The notes beneath the pieces were generated by a model. It was not told the origin of the DNA. It did not search any database and was given only the letters and a program-made list of their open reading frames with translations. A program made the position numbers and the translations under genes. Of a DNA stretch of 64,000 nucleotides, positions 18,136-27,073 are shown one piece after another (position 1 is the first letter of the stretch; each line of letters opens with the position of its first letter). Origin of the DNA: Methanospirillum stamsii (lineage in GTDB: Archaea; Halobacteriota; Methanomicrobia; Methanomicrobiales; Methanospirillaceae); contig NZ_CP176366.1 in assembly GCF_046244385.1 (NCBI RefSeq), forward strand, positions 3,720,001-3,784,000, in the 5' to 3' direction.

Positions 18136-18184
18136 AAACCATATTTAAATTCAATAGTATAGAAAGTATTGCAACTAACTATAA

Positions 18185-18359
18185 TCATAAGTTATCCTCC
18201 TTCATCCTCTCCCTAGCCTCAAGCACCAGTCTCCTCGCCCAATAATTACCGTATTTCTTAATTTGCATCTTTTTCGCACCCAGAATATCTCTCCAATATA
18301 TTCAGTTCCATACGTATCTTGTGGGTTAAAAGTTATACAGGTTCTCCTTTAAGTGCCAT
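18185..18359 (-). pseudogene. degenerate upstream gene of the PIN operon
   Basis: Reading left from ATG at 18359: MALKGEPV, then after a one-base shift ITFNPQDTYGTEYIGEI, then after another shift LGAKKMQIKKYGNYW and ARRLVLEARERMKEDNL, stopping at 18185 in an ATGA overlap with the PIN start. Together this resembles one small protein broken by two indels, probably the original antitoxin. No family is recognised. Confidence 0.45.
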
Positions 18360-18467
18360 ATGAAGAGACCCAAATGAGGACGAACACCACTTCTGGGTAT
18401 TATCCCGCTCTGTCGTTGAGGGAAGGACACAAAAACCGGGATTCCTCTTTAATTTCCCGAATGGGTA

Positions 18468-18806
18468 TCAAATACTGTCAACTTTAAGTATCTCATTCAC
18501 ATTAATAATCAATCGCCATTTTCTTTTTGGTTTCCCAGTTTTTGGCATCGTTGGATCTTACATCGCATTTTTTCTGATATTCGAAATTTCAAGATTAATT
18601 GGGATATTGAAGAGATCACACAGACACCCAAACCTTCGTATCACTATTGAATTCCGGATAGAATGGGCATAAGAACTCAATTTCTCAACCTGTAATCCCT
18701 TACTCAGGAGAAATATCGAAACCTCCTAAACTCCTCTGGCATATTGAGGGTTATCAAGAAAACCGATTATAGTTTTTTCGCGATCAGTAATCTGAAGTAC
18801 ATACAT
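18468..18806 (-). pseudogene. AbiEi-type antitoxin C-terminal relic
   Basis: The minus strand reads MYVLQITDREKTIIGFLDNP, QYARGV, a TAG, then EVSIFLLSKGLQVEKLSSYA, IVIRRFGCLCDLFNI, a second stop, and DPTMPKTGKPKRKWRLIINV. These blocks match the order of type IV AbiEi-family antitoxins (DREKTI..LDxPxY, AVIRRLGYL, LDPxLPxxGxxxxKW). The N-terminal HTH domain is absent and at least two stops break the frame. No AbiEii toxin gene is nearby. Confidence 0.65.
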
Positions 18807-18894
18807 CCGCTGCCATATGAATAACTTTTTGAGAATATCACCAGGATCTAGTTACCAATTGATATCAGTAATTATTTTGGTCAAACTAAATCAT

Positions 18895-19260
18895 TCACCC
18901 TTCTTCCCCGAGTGATCTTCTGATAGTCCGGAGCATGGTATCCGGATCATATGGTTTTACAATTACTCCAAAAGCTCCGGATAGCATTGCCAACCGAACG
19001 ATTGGCTCCTGATCAGCAGCAGTACACAAAACTACCGGAATTTCAGGATATTTTTCCCGGATAATTCTCATAACCTCTATGCCATCCATACCTGGCATGA
19101 TGAGATCCAGAAGAATTATGTCCGGAATTTTTTTCTCAAGAAGTGAAAGAGCATCCTCTCCATTCCGGGCAGTATAAACCTGAAAACCTGATCTGGTAAG
19201 AAGTTGTGATCCTGATTGTAAATCTTTGATTGTATCATCAACGATTAGGATTTTTTGCAC
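18895..19260 (-). CDS. single-domain response regulator
   Basis: A 121-residue CheY-like receiver: acidic pair VDD near residues 7-9, phosphoacceptor Asp in IILLDLIMPGMDG (~52), Thr in VVLCTAAD (~80) and Lys in VIVKPYD (~102). There is no output domain and no histidine kinase beside it. It lies divergent to the pilus operon with about 270 bases between. It may act as a phospho-sink or regulate by protein contact; pilus control is only a guess from proximity. Confidence 0.93.
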   Translation of the reverse strand: MQKILIVDDTIKDLQSGSQLLTRSGFQVYTARNGEDALSLLEKKIPDIILLDLIMPGMDGIEVMRIIREKYPEIPVVLCTAADQEPIVRLAMLSGAFGVIVKPYDPDTMLRTIRRSLGEEG

Positions 19261-19534
19261 AATTCCTCATTGATACCGTTGGTGTGTGAGCACTTAAGAT
19301 TGGCAGGTCTATGATCTGATGATAGAAAAAGGATTTTATGGTTATAGTACTAACCAGACAATACAAAATATATTTACATTAATTAAAAAATATTGTTTAA
19401 ATCTCCCAAAAATTATCAGGAAATAAACAAAAACGGCATGGTTAGTAATTAAATATGCATAATTCCAGCAGATTAACCCCAGCGGGCAGATTATTCTTTA
19501 CACTATGATTATAGAACCGGAGGGAGGGAGCGCA

Positions 19535-22534
19535 ATGATAGATCATGAGGAGAATTATCTCACCGGAGGGGTGACTCTCCGTGCCTCCTATGATCTTCCC
19601 GGAATTCCGGTCCAGGTACACATTCATGACACTCCATCCGGAAGAAAATATACAATTACTGAACCTCTCTTTATCCAGGATGAACAAGATGCATACGAAA
19701 AACTAATTCTTTCTCTCAAAATTCAATTAAAAAACCCGCAGACATACAAGCGATTCCAACAGAACTATCATGACAGTCTTCAATCTTTCATTACTGACTC
19801 TTCCCCGGATGTAAACATATCATCGATTGAAAAATTTACCTACTACCTTACCAGGGATATGAAAGGATTTGGCCCCCTCCAGCCATACCTTGACGATCCA
19901 TATATTGTCCGTTTATCATTACAAGGATTGCACACCCCTGCCATCATAGAACATCAGCAGTATGGTTTGATGATCTCTGGTTTTATCCCGGATGAGCAGG
20001 AGTATTACCGGATTATTAAGAAAGCAGAAAACCGTTCCGGAAAAAAAGTAGATCCTACAGTTCTACCGGCTGTTCTTCCATTAAAAGAGGGAGTAATACA
20101 GATAGGTCCCTCGGAGGACAAAAAAAGCAACCTGCTCAAGATAGATTTTCTTCGCCCCAGAACACATTCAGAAGGCGAAAAAAAAGAACTGCAAAAAGGA
20201 AGTCACATCATATCAGTTTCCAGTTACCTGAATGGATTGGCAATTGCAAAACTTGTAACGTATGATGATAATTCCTGTGTTTTTTTGGCCGGATTTTCAG
20301 GTTTTTCAAACAGTGAAAAAAAGATAATTCAGGATATTAAAAATCGTCTTGAAACGGGTAAACCCGAAAAATTATCAGGCAAAAACTTTAAAGACAGGAT
20401 TTTTTCTTGTTTAGGAACATCCCACCCACACGTGGATCACAGTACCCGGCAAAAGATCGTATCCCGGATAATTCTTGAAAAAAATCGGGAACTATGGGTC
20501 AGACTTTTTCTAACTGATCCTCATATCCATGCAATAGTATGTCCCGGACCAGAGAAAAAGATCCGGATTATTCATGAACAATATTCAGGGCCTGTTTTTA
20601 CAAATATCGAGCTCTCTTATGATGAATTAGAAAAACTGGCATCCTTTTTTTCCAGAGCAGGTAAAAACCCAAAGGACCATATGGAGGGCTCAAAAAAGTT
20701 CAGGTTCAAAGGAGGTCTGGTTGTATCCATTGACCAAATTCCGGAAAAAAAGCACATAAAAATAACCATCCATTCATCCCGAACTGGTGATGTGATATCC
20801 GGCCCACAAACAGACTCTGCTCAAGACAAAGAAAAATATGTTTTTCAGGATCCAAAAACCGATGAAATTCTCTCGAAAGTTTTTGATTTGAAAGAACAGA
20901 ACAATAAATTAAAAGATGAGAACAAAAATCAGGAAGAAGGCTGCCCAGATGAAAAGAATACTGGAAACTGGAAAAATCGGTTTAAATCCCTCTCATTCCG
21001 GTTTCCACAGGCAGGACTCCGAAGACGAAAACAAAAACCAGGTCCGGATGACAATGCCCCCACACCAAAAGAACCCCAGGTCAAATCGGTTCTCGATGTC
21101 CAGGTTCCGGAAGGTCTTGTCGCTGAAGAAGCATACTGGCTGGTCAGTCCTCATGCGTACGTGGTAATATTGAAAGACCCTGCAGGGGACCGGATATACC
21201 GAATCATCGAACCTGACCTGACTCCCCGGGAACGGATTGTTCTTGAAGAAACCCATGAAACACTCAGAGATGTGCTCATTTATGACAAACCGGTGAGTAA
21301 GGGAGATCTCTTCCTTGACTTTGAAGAAGCAGCGAAGGTCATCAAAACCTATGATCCAAATATCTCTGATGATCGTCTTTCTGTTCTATATTATTACCTG
21401 AAACGAAATCTGAACGGATATGGAAAGATAGATCCCCTGATGCATGATGAACTCCTTGAGGATATCTCCTGTAATGGCCATCATCTTCCGGTTTATGTGC
21501 ACCACCGGTTCTATTCCAGTATGCCAACTTCTGTTATCTTTGACCAGGAAGAACTCAACCGGTTTGTACTAAAACTCTCACAGAAAGCAGACAAACAAGT
21601 CTCTCTCACCTCTCCGCTTCTGGATGCTGCCCTGCCAAATGGATCACGTGCCCAGATAACATATTCAAACGTCGTATCCACAAAGGGAAGCTCGTTTACC
21701 ATCCGGAAATTTAGAACTGACCCAATGACACCGATAACCCTGCTCGGGTTTGGCACCTACGATCCGGATCTCCTGGCATTTCTCTGGCTTGCCCTGGAAA
21801 ACCGTAAATCCCTCATTGTCGTCGGAGGAACTGCAAGCGGGAAGACTTCGGCAATGAATGCCTTGTCATTTTTTATTCCGCACAACTCCAAGATAGTTTC
21901 ACTTGAAGATACCAGAGAACTTCAAATCCCACACCGGAACTGGCTTCCGGTACAGACTCGTGAAAGTGCAGCCATGAATGAACGGGGAAATATTAACCTC
22001 TTTGATCTCCTGAAGGCATCACTTCGTCAGCGTCCGGAGTATATTATTGTTGGTGAAGTCCGTGGTAATGAAGCCCAGACACTATTTCAGGCGATGAACA
22101 GCGGTCATACCACCATATCCACATTACATGCAGGAAATATCGAAGAGGCATTGAACCGGCTGACCAATGAACCAATCAATGTCCCTCCGGCAATGTTTGG
22201 TGCCCTTGATCTCATGGTCATCCAGACGTTTCATTACCGTAATGGCCGGATGATCAGAAGATGTGATGCCGTTCATGAAATAATACTCAAAGAGGATGAT
22301 AAACTTGGGTGGAATACACTCTTTGAATATAACCCGGTCACCGATGGATTTGACCGGAAATATAACCAATCAAAAACTCTTGAAACCCTTAAATACATGC
22401 ATAACTGGACAGAACAGGAACTCCTGTTCCAGCTCGGTATCAGGAAGGAATTCCTGACCAGAATCAAAAACCAGCCTAGATCAGATCCCGTCCACCTGAT
22501 GCAGCTGATTACCCGGCTCCGGAGGATGGCATGA
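19535..22534 (+). CDS. type IV pilus/secretion ATPase (GspE/FlaI/TadA type) with extended N-terminus
   Basis: About 999 residues, roughly twice the usual archaeal pilus ATPase. The C-terminal half is a normal motor: Walker A VVGGTASGKTS (~761), Asp/His boxes SLEDTRELQIPH, Walker B region EYIIVGEVRGNEAQ (~831), and STLHAGN. Before it is the usual N-domain (YYYLKRNLNGYGKIDPLM, ~618). Two diverged copies of this N-domain precede it: YYLTRDMKGFGPLQPYLDDP (~102) and LFLTDPHIHAIVCPGP (~323). A charged linker follows at ~430-520. ATG at 19535 follows GGAGGGAG (19519-19530) and is preferred over ATG 19505. It overlaps the next gene by ATGA and powers pilin assembly at the membrane. Confidence 0.92.
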   Translation: MIDHEENYLTGGVTLRASYDLPGIPVQVHIHDTPSGRKYTITEPLFIQDEQDAYEKLILSLKIQLKNPQTYKRFQQNYHDSLQSFITDSSPDVNISSIEKFTYYLTRDMKGFGPLQPYLDDPYIVRLSLQGLHTPAIIEHQQYGLMISGFIPDEQEYYRIIKKAENRSGKKVDPTVLPAVLPLKEGVIQIGPSEDKKSNLLKIDFLRPRTHSEGEKKELQKGSHIISVSSYLNGLAIAKLVTYDDNSCVFLAGFSGFSNSEKKIIQDIKNRLETGKPEKLSGKNFKDRIFSCLGTSHPHVDHSTRQKIVSRIILEKNRELWVRLFLTDPHIHAIVCPGPEKKIRIIHEQYSGPVFTNIELSYDELEKLASFFSRAGKNPKDHMEGSKKFRFKGGLVVSIDQIPEKKHIKITIHSSRTGDVISGPQTDSAQDKEKYVFQDPKTDEILSKVFDLKEQNNKLKDENKNQEEGCPDEKNTGNWKNRFKSLSFRFPQAGLRRRKQKPGPDDNAPTPKEPQVKSVLDVQVPEGLVAEEAYWLVSPHAYVVILKDPAGDRIYRIIEPDLTPRERIVLEETHETLRDVLIYDKPVSKGDLFLDFEEAAKVIKTYDPNISDDRLSVLYYYLKRNLNGYGKIDPLMHDELLEDISCNGHHLPVYVHHRFYSSMPTSVIFDQEELNRFVLKLSQKADKQVSLTSPLLDAALPNGSRAQITYSNVVSTKGSSFTIRKFRTDPMTPITLLGFGTYDPDLLAFLWLALENRKSLIVVGGTASGKTSAMNALSFFIPHNSKIVSLEDTRELQIPHRNWLPVQTRESAAMNERGNINLFDLLKASLRQRPEYIIVGEVRGNEAQTLFQAMNSGHTTISTLHAGNIEEALNRLTNEPINVPPAMFGALDLMVIQTFHYRNGRMIRRCDAVHEIILKEDDKLGWNTLFEYNPVTDGFDRKYNQSKTLETLKYMHNWTEQELLFQLGIRKEFLTRIKNQPRSDPVHLMQLITRLRRMA

Positions 22535-24396
22535 ATCTTTTTAAGCCGGAACAAATCGATCAGTGGCTTGAAGGAACTACTATCAGGAAATCACTCCGGG
22601 CTGCTCATATGCCCTATTCTCAATACACTTTTTTCATGCTTCTGGTAAAGTCATCCATCGCATCAACAGGTGCCTTCATAATTCTCGCCGGATACGTGTT
22701 TGTTACCGGAAGATCGTTCATCCCAAATTTTGAACCATGGGTCACCATCCTGCTTTTGTTCATCTTCTTAATCCCCGGAGTCATTCTTGGAATTTTTACA
22801 TACCCGTCAAGTATTGCAGCAGGCAGAAAGACATCCATTGATCTCGAACTTCCTTACACCATCACGTACATGCAGGCTCTTTCCACGACGATGACTCTCT
22901 ATAATGTCATCCGGAAGGTATATGAGGCCGACGACCTGTTTGGAGAGGTTTCACGGGAGTTCGGACTTATTGTCAGGGATGTTGAGGTATTCGGAGATGA
23001 TCTTTATTCTGCCATCCGGAACCTGCAAAAAGTAACTCCATCTCATAATCTCGAAGATTTTTTAAACGACCTTCTCCTTCTTTCCGGAAGCGGAGGAGAT
23101 GTTACGAATTTTCTCTCTTCCCGGTCTGCATACTTCAGGGAAGCTGCTGCACGTGAACTGGACCAGGTTTTGAAAACAATAGAGGTAATGGCTGAAGTCT
23201 ATGTCACTGCTTTTGTTGCCGGCCCCATCACGATGATAATTATCATCGTAGCCCAGAACCTGGGGGGGAAATCTGAACTATCCGGATATATTCCCCTTAT
23301 CATCCTGGGACTTATCGGCGGTTCACTTGGAATGATTTATATTCTTCACCTGATGCTTCCGGCAATCAAGATGGACATCTCAAAAAAACCAATTGATGAT
23401 TCTGAATTCATTGACATCGGTATCGCAAAAGATGAGTTTTCCCGGGTTGACCAGAAATTTCTGAAACAGGTGGAAGCTAAAAGAAAACGATATAAACTGG
23501 AAAACCTGATTAAAAATCCATTCCGAACATATATTTCCGACTTCAACATCGGATGTGTTATCGGGATCGTTGCAGCAGTAATTGTCACTCTTCTTTACAT
23601 GAATGGAAATCTAGCCGGATGGTTTCCGGTGAACACCTTAGAAATATTCATCTGTCTTGTAGTAATCGCCTCCATGGCTCCGGTTGCCTTTGCCTACGAA
23701 GGAAGAAACTGGTTTGTAAATAATGTAGAAAAACACACCCCGGAATTTCTGCGTCAACTGGTGGATATGAAAGACATCGGGGTTACGCTGCAGACTGCAA
23801 TAGGTCTTATCTCAAATTCTAAATTAGGAGTTCTTTCAAAGGAACTAGTGATGACAACCGAGGAGATTCAGCGGGGAGAGAGTACGGTCAATGCCCTTGT
23901 CCGGATGGAAGAACGTATCGGTCTTGTTTCAGTAAAAAGGGCGATGTCACTCCTGGTAAAGGCGAGTGAAGTAACCGATTCCATAAAAGATGTTCTGATT
24001 ATTGCAATCAATGATTTTGAGCATTACCTAAAGCTTAAACGCGACCGGTTCAATATTTCCATCACCTATGTCATGATCATCTACCTGGCAGTGGGAATTT
24101 ATTTTTACACGGCGTATTCACTGAACGTATCCTTTGTTGCGTCATTTACAAATTTTAACATCAGTTTTGATACCGCCGGAAACCTGACAGATATGTTCAG
24201 AATTGGTATTGTTCTCGCATTATTCTCAGGACTTATGGCAGGACAACTATCAGCAAATAGTATTCTGTCCGGGTTCAAACATGCTATTCTTCTTTTGATT
24301 GGAGCAGTTGTGTTGTTTGAATATATTATTCCTTACCAGATTGAACTCTCAACTGAAGCAGCAAAAGCCGCATTGGAAGCGGCTGGTTCCGGGTAA
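22531..24396 (+). CDS. TadC/FlaJ-like type II secretion F-domain membrane protein
   Basis: 621 residues with two T2SSF modules separated by about 300 residues, each followed by hydrophobic helices (e.g. TAFVAGPITMIIIIVAQNLG, ~225; VLALFSGLMAGQLSANS, ~570). The start follows GGAGGATGGC and overlaps the ATPase stop. It is the membrane platform of the same pilus machine. The double-module architecture is normal for archaeal FlaJ/TadC relatives. Nothing suggests damage. Confidence 0.93.
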   Translation: MNLFKPEQIDQWLEGTTIRKSLRAAHMPYSQYTFFMLLVKSSIASTGAFIILAGYVFVTGRSFIPNFEPWVTILLLFIFLIPGVILGIFTYPSSIAAGRKTSIDLELPYTITYMQALSTTMTLYNVIRKVYEADDLFGEVSREFGLIVRDVEVFGDDLYSAIRNLQKVTPSHNLEDFLNDLLLLSGSGGDVTNFLSSRSAYFREAAARELDQVLKTIEVMAEVYVTAFVAGPITMIIIIVAQNLGGKSELSGYIPLIILGLIGGSLGMIYILHLMLPAIKMDISKKPIDDSEFIDIGIAKDEFSRVDQKFLKQVEAKRKRYKLENLIKNPFRTYISDFNIGCVIGIVAAVIVTLLYMNGNLAGWFPVNTLEIFICLVVIASMAPVAFAYEGRNWFVNNVEKHTPEFLRQLVDMKDIGVTLQTAIGLISNSKLGVLSKELVMTTEEIQRGESTVNALVRMEERIGLVSVKRAMSLLVKASEVTDSIKDVLIIAINDFEHYLKLKRDRFNISITYVMIIYLAVGIYFYTAYSLNVSFVASFTNFNISFDTAGNLTDMFRIGIVLALFSGLMAGQLSANSILSGFKHAILLLIGAVVLFEYIIPYQIELSTEAAKAALEAAGSG

Positions 24397-24400
24397 CATT

Positions 24401-24787
24401 ATGAGGCAGGATGACGCTCTTTCATCGGTTGTCAGCGAGATGTTGCTCCTGGCATTAGTGTTAATCCTTATTCCTTCGGTAACGATTACCCTGATGAACC
24501 AGTTACCGGGTGATCGGGTCCCTACAGTTAATATTAAGATGGCTTTTGATGGAGATTCGGTAATATTGTACCATAAGGGCGGGGATTACCTGCTTTGGGA
24601 TGACATGAAAGTAATTGTACAAAATTCAGACGCAATAATGGAATATCACAAAGAAGATCTGAAACCTGAAAACGCACGTTCAACTTTTGATCTGGGAAAT
24701 ATAACCAGGCCAATTCGTGTTAGTTCAGGAGTAACAGTCCAATTAGTGGCTAAAAATACAGTTGTCTTTTCCGGTTTAGTACCATGA
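24401..24787 (+). CDS. pilin-like protein 1 of the pilus operon
   Basis: 128 residues from ATG 24401, 4 nt after the TadC-like stop. A short charged leader (MRQDDALSS) precedes a hydrophobic helix (VVSEMLLLALVLILIPSVTI), the layout of archaeal class III (type IV pilin) signal peptides, although the leader departs from the common AVSPVIG form. The rest is a small beta-rich extracellular domain (VNIKMAFDGDSVILYHKGGD). It overlaps the next gene by ATGA. Probably a minor pilin. Confidence 0.75.
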   Translation: MRQDDALSSVVSEMLLLALVLILIPSVTITLMNQLPGDRVPTVNIKMAFDGDSVILYHKGGDYLLWDDMKVIVQNSDAIMEYHKEDLKPENARSTFDLGNITRPIRVSSGVTVQLVAKNTVVFSGLVP

Positions 24788-25590
24788 GGGATAATGCAGT
24801 ATCAGTTGTTATCGGGTATATGATTCTTCTAGTTATCACTGTTTCATTCATTGCTCTTCTTAACGCAATCTGGATTCCCCAGATGAAACAACAGGCAGAA
24901 GTAGAACATTTAAGGCAAGTTGAGAATTCATTTCTTGCATTAGCGACAGATATTGACAGACTCACTATCTATCGCCAAAATGCTTCAATCACCCACCGGA
25001 TTCAATTGGGAGGAGGTGATGTTCTCTTTTCTCCGGTGAGGTCTTCCGGATCACTTCAGATAAGAACGATACATAGTAATGATGATTATTTGGAGATATC
25101 AGGTAATCATTTGAACATTACAGGATTAAACCTCATGTTTGTCCCGGTAAACAATTTCTGGGTAAATCAGGGATACATCTGGGAAAATGGAACGATTTTT
25201 GTTTCTAAACCAGATAAAAAAACACCTCTGGAAATATGGGATAATTCTGCAAGTTTTTTAACAAATAATCTCTGTCCAAAGGTAGAACAAGTTTCAGGGA
25301 ATCTCACTAATGTGACGATATCCATCGTTACACAGGATGAAAATCAAGAGGCACAAATTGGAGGGAGTGGAATCGGAACCGTGTATTGTCACACAAATTG
25401 TACCATAGAACAATCAGATAATGTAGACACCATGAGTTTTTCAGGTATTGCAACCGGATGGAACCAGAATTTATTACAGGAATTAAAATTATCAGGAGTA
25501 AAATACACAAGTATTAGTAACTCCATCGATTTTGATCCTCCCGTCAATATAACATTAAAAAAATGTTTATTACATCTTCAGTTAGGATAA
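24784..25590 (+). CDS. pilin-like protein 2 of the pilus operon
   Basis: 268 residues. The leader MRDNAVSVVIGYMILLVITV is a clear archaeal pilin-type N-terminus (DNAVSxVIG), followed by a long extracellular domain rich in Asn-x-Thr/Ser sequons. It contains four Cys in its C-terminal half (e.g. VYCHTNCTIE), suggesting disulfides outside the cell. As the largest pilin-like protein of the operon it may be a tip or adhesive subunit; that is inferred. Confidence 0.75.
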   Translation: MRDNAVSVVIGYMILLVITVSFIALLNAIWIPQMKQQAEVEHLRQVENSFLALATDIDRLTIYRQNASITHRIQLGGGDVLFSPVRSSGSLQIRTIHSNDDYLEISGNHLNITGLNLMFVPVNNFWVNQGYIWENGTIFVSKPDKKTPLEIWDNSASFLTNNLCPKVEQVSGNLTNVTISIVTQDENQEAQIGGSGIGTVYCHTNCTIEQSDNVDTMSFSGIATGWNQNLLQELKLSGVKYTSISNSIDFDPPVNITLKKCLLHLQLG

Positions 25591-25609
25591 ATAAAGGACT
25601 ATTCATACT

Positions 25610-26275
25610 ATGACATCACATGAACATTACTTAAACGAAGTAACCCGGTACGATGAGAATATCCCACGAATTCTTCCAAATTCAAAATTATTTTTCTCCA
25701 CATGCCTTTCATTCATCCCGGATACTCCGCTCTCCATTCTTGAACTCGGGTCAGGAACCGGATATCTCACATCACAGCTCTTAAAGAAAAACCCGGAGAA
25801 CCGGATCACATGTATCGACAAATCTCCTGAAATGCTTCGGTTAGCAGGAATGAAACCTGAAATCAGTACATGTAACCTGATTGAAGGTGATATCACAACC
25901 AGTCTTCCGGATGGTAATTTTGACATCGTTATCACGACTCTTACCATGCATCATATCTCTGATAATGCCCGGTTAAAACTGATTCATGAACTATACCTAA
26001 ATTTACATTCCGGAGGTAAATTCATCTGTGGAGATGTTTTTAGACCAGAAAATGACTGGGCAGAACAGATGTACCGGACCCGCTGGGAAACACACATGAA
26101 AGAAACCGGTATGCCGGATGTCCGGATTCAGGAAACACTGTCCGGAAGGGAAAAGGCATATCCTCTTATCGATACTCCCCATGGATTTTATAAAAAAATG
26201 AAAACTGCAGGGTTTGAACAGGTTCTTGTTCCACTACACTATGATATGTTCGGAGTATTTATCGGGTTTAAATAA
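25610..26275 (+). CDS. class I SAM-dependent methyltransferase
   Basis: 221 residues. Motif I LELGSGTGYLTS (~44-55), motif II region CIDKSPEML, motif III IEGDIT, and motif IV NFDIVITTLTMHHI are all present. It starts 19 nt after the pilin-like gene and could be transcribed with it. The substrate is unknown; the class includes UbiE-like and small-molecule enzymes. Confidence 0.9.
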   Translation: MTSHEHYLNEVTRYDENIPRILPNSKLFFSTCLSFIPDTPLSILELGSGTGYLTSQLLKKNPENRITCIDKSPEMLRLAGMKPEISTCNLIEGDITTSLPDGNFDIVITTLTMHHISDNARLKLIHELYLNLHSGGKFICGDVFRPENDWAEQMYRTRWETHMKETGMPDVRIQETLSGREKAYPLIDTPHGFYKKMKTAGFEQVLVPLHYDMFGVFIGFK

Positions 26276-26462
26276 AAAATATCTTTGATCTTCAGGGGAA
26301 TCATTTTTTTATTAGCATACCTGAAACAGTAGTAGAGACACCTGTTTTCATAGTAGTACACCATACCCGGAGATAAGAATACCCAGACCAATGAATACAA
26401 GGATTACGATTTTTTTATCCATTCTTCGTGCCCATGTTAATCTTTCATGAAGGGATCATGAC

Positions 26463-27041
26463 TCAATACTCTATTCCTTTCCGAGCCTTTACTCCTGCAT
26501 CAAAGTAATGTTTCACCTTTTTCATTTCGGTAACAAGATCTGCTCTTTCTATGAGTTCAATGGGGGCTTTTCTTCCGGTCAATACTACTTCCACCCAGGG
26601 TTTCCTGACCTTAAGCACAGAAATAATCTCTTCCACCGTAATGAGTTGATAAAAAACACTCAAGATAATCTCATCAAGAACTACAAGGTCAAAAAAACCG
26701 GAGCTCAGCACATTTTTACAATGCTCAAGGCCAAGTCTTGCCTGTTTTCTATCTTCCTCTGTCGGATCCCCGATGATAAATTTCCCGGTTCCATACTGCT
26801 CCATTACAAACCGGTCACACAGCGAACACAGACCTATCTCAGCAGTATCCATTCCTTTAAAAAACTGCGCAAAATAAACGGAGCCTCCGGAAAGAAGAGT
26901 ACGGAGGGAAAGACCCAGGGCTGCAGTCGTTTTTCCTTTTCCGTTTCCACAATATATCTGTATACAACCTTTTCGTTCTCTGTCCATGCCAATGTAACCT
27001 GTAGTAATTTTTTTTCCGGTAGGTAACCGGAAATTAATCAT
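26463..27041 (-). CDS. cobO: cob(I)yrinic acid a,c-diamide adenosyltransferase (CobO/CobA/BtuR type)
   Basis: 192 residues with the P-loop IYCGNGKGKTTAALGLSLRT (~29-48) used here to bind ATP in the inverted orientation, then VYFAQFFKGMDTAEIG and the family's LVVLDEI and VEVVLTGRKAP boxes. It transfers adenosyl to the cobalt of corrinoids in late cobalamin synthesis or salvage. ATG at 27041 or at 26987 (MDRERKG) could start it; neither has a clear ribosome site. It lies 32 nt after the hypothetical gene on the same strand. Confidence 0.92.
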   Translation of the reverse strand: MINFRLPTGKKITTGYIGMDRERKGCIQIYCGNGKGKTTAALGLSLRTLLSGGSVYFAQFFKGMDTAEIGLCSLCDRFVMEQYGTGKFIIGDPTEEDRKQARLGLEHCKNVLSSGFFDLVVLDEIILSVFYQLITVEEIISVLKVRKPWVEVVLTGRKAPIELIERADLVTEMKKVKHYFDAGVKARKGIEY

Positions 27042-27073
27042 AATAATGTAAAGAAAAAGGGAGAAATGAACAC

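Larger units (their letters stand above)
17102..18181 (-). mobile_element. IS630-family element B
   Basis: A 1080-bp element with ends TAGTTAGTTGCA / TGCAACTAACTA and TA duplications at 17100-17101 and 18182-18183. It is inserted in the third codon of the PIN toxin gene. Encoded proteins are identical to those of element A at 9819-10898, in inverted orientation, so the two copies form a pair of 1-kb inverted repeats 6.2 kb apart. Confidence 0.93.
16666..18188 (-). pseudogene. PIN-domain toxin interrupted at codon 3 by IS630
   Basis: On the minus strand the body of the gene (17101-16666) reads KLYLDVCCLCRPFDNQDQF, the PIN N-terminus with its catalytic Asp, then HAADAIHIACAEKAQATFIT with the second acidic pair and TTDKQIL with the third. 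The start ATG-ATT (18188-18183), preceded by GGAGGATAACTT, lies on the far side of IS630 element B. Removing the element and one TA restores ATG ATT AAA TTA TAC. The internal ATG at 17001 would make a protein lacking the first catalytic Asp. Confidence 0.9.

Noticed and set aside
18190..18890. tRNA or other RNA gene in the 700-base gap
   Set aside because: No cloverleaf or conserved loop was found; the stretch is better explained by the degenerate PIN-operon gene and the AbiEi relic.
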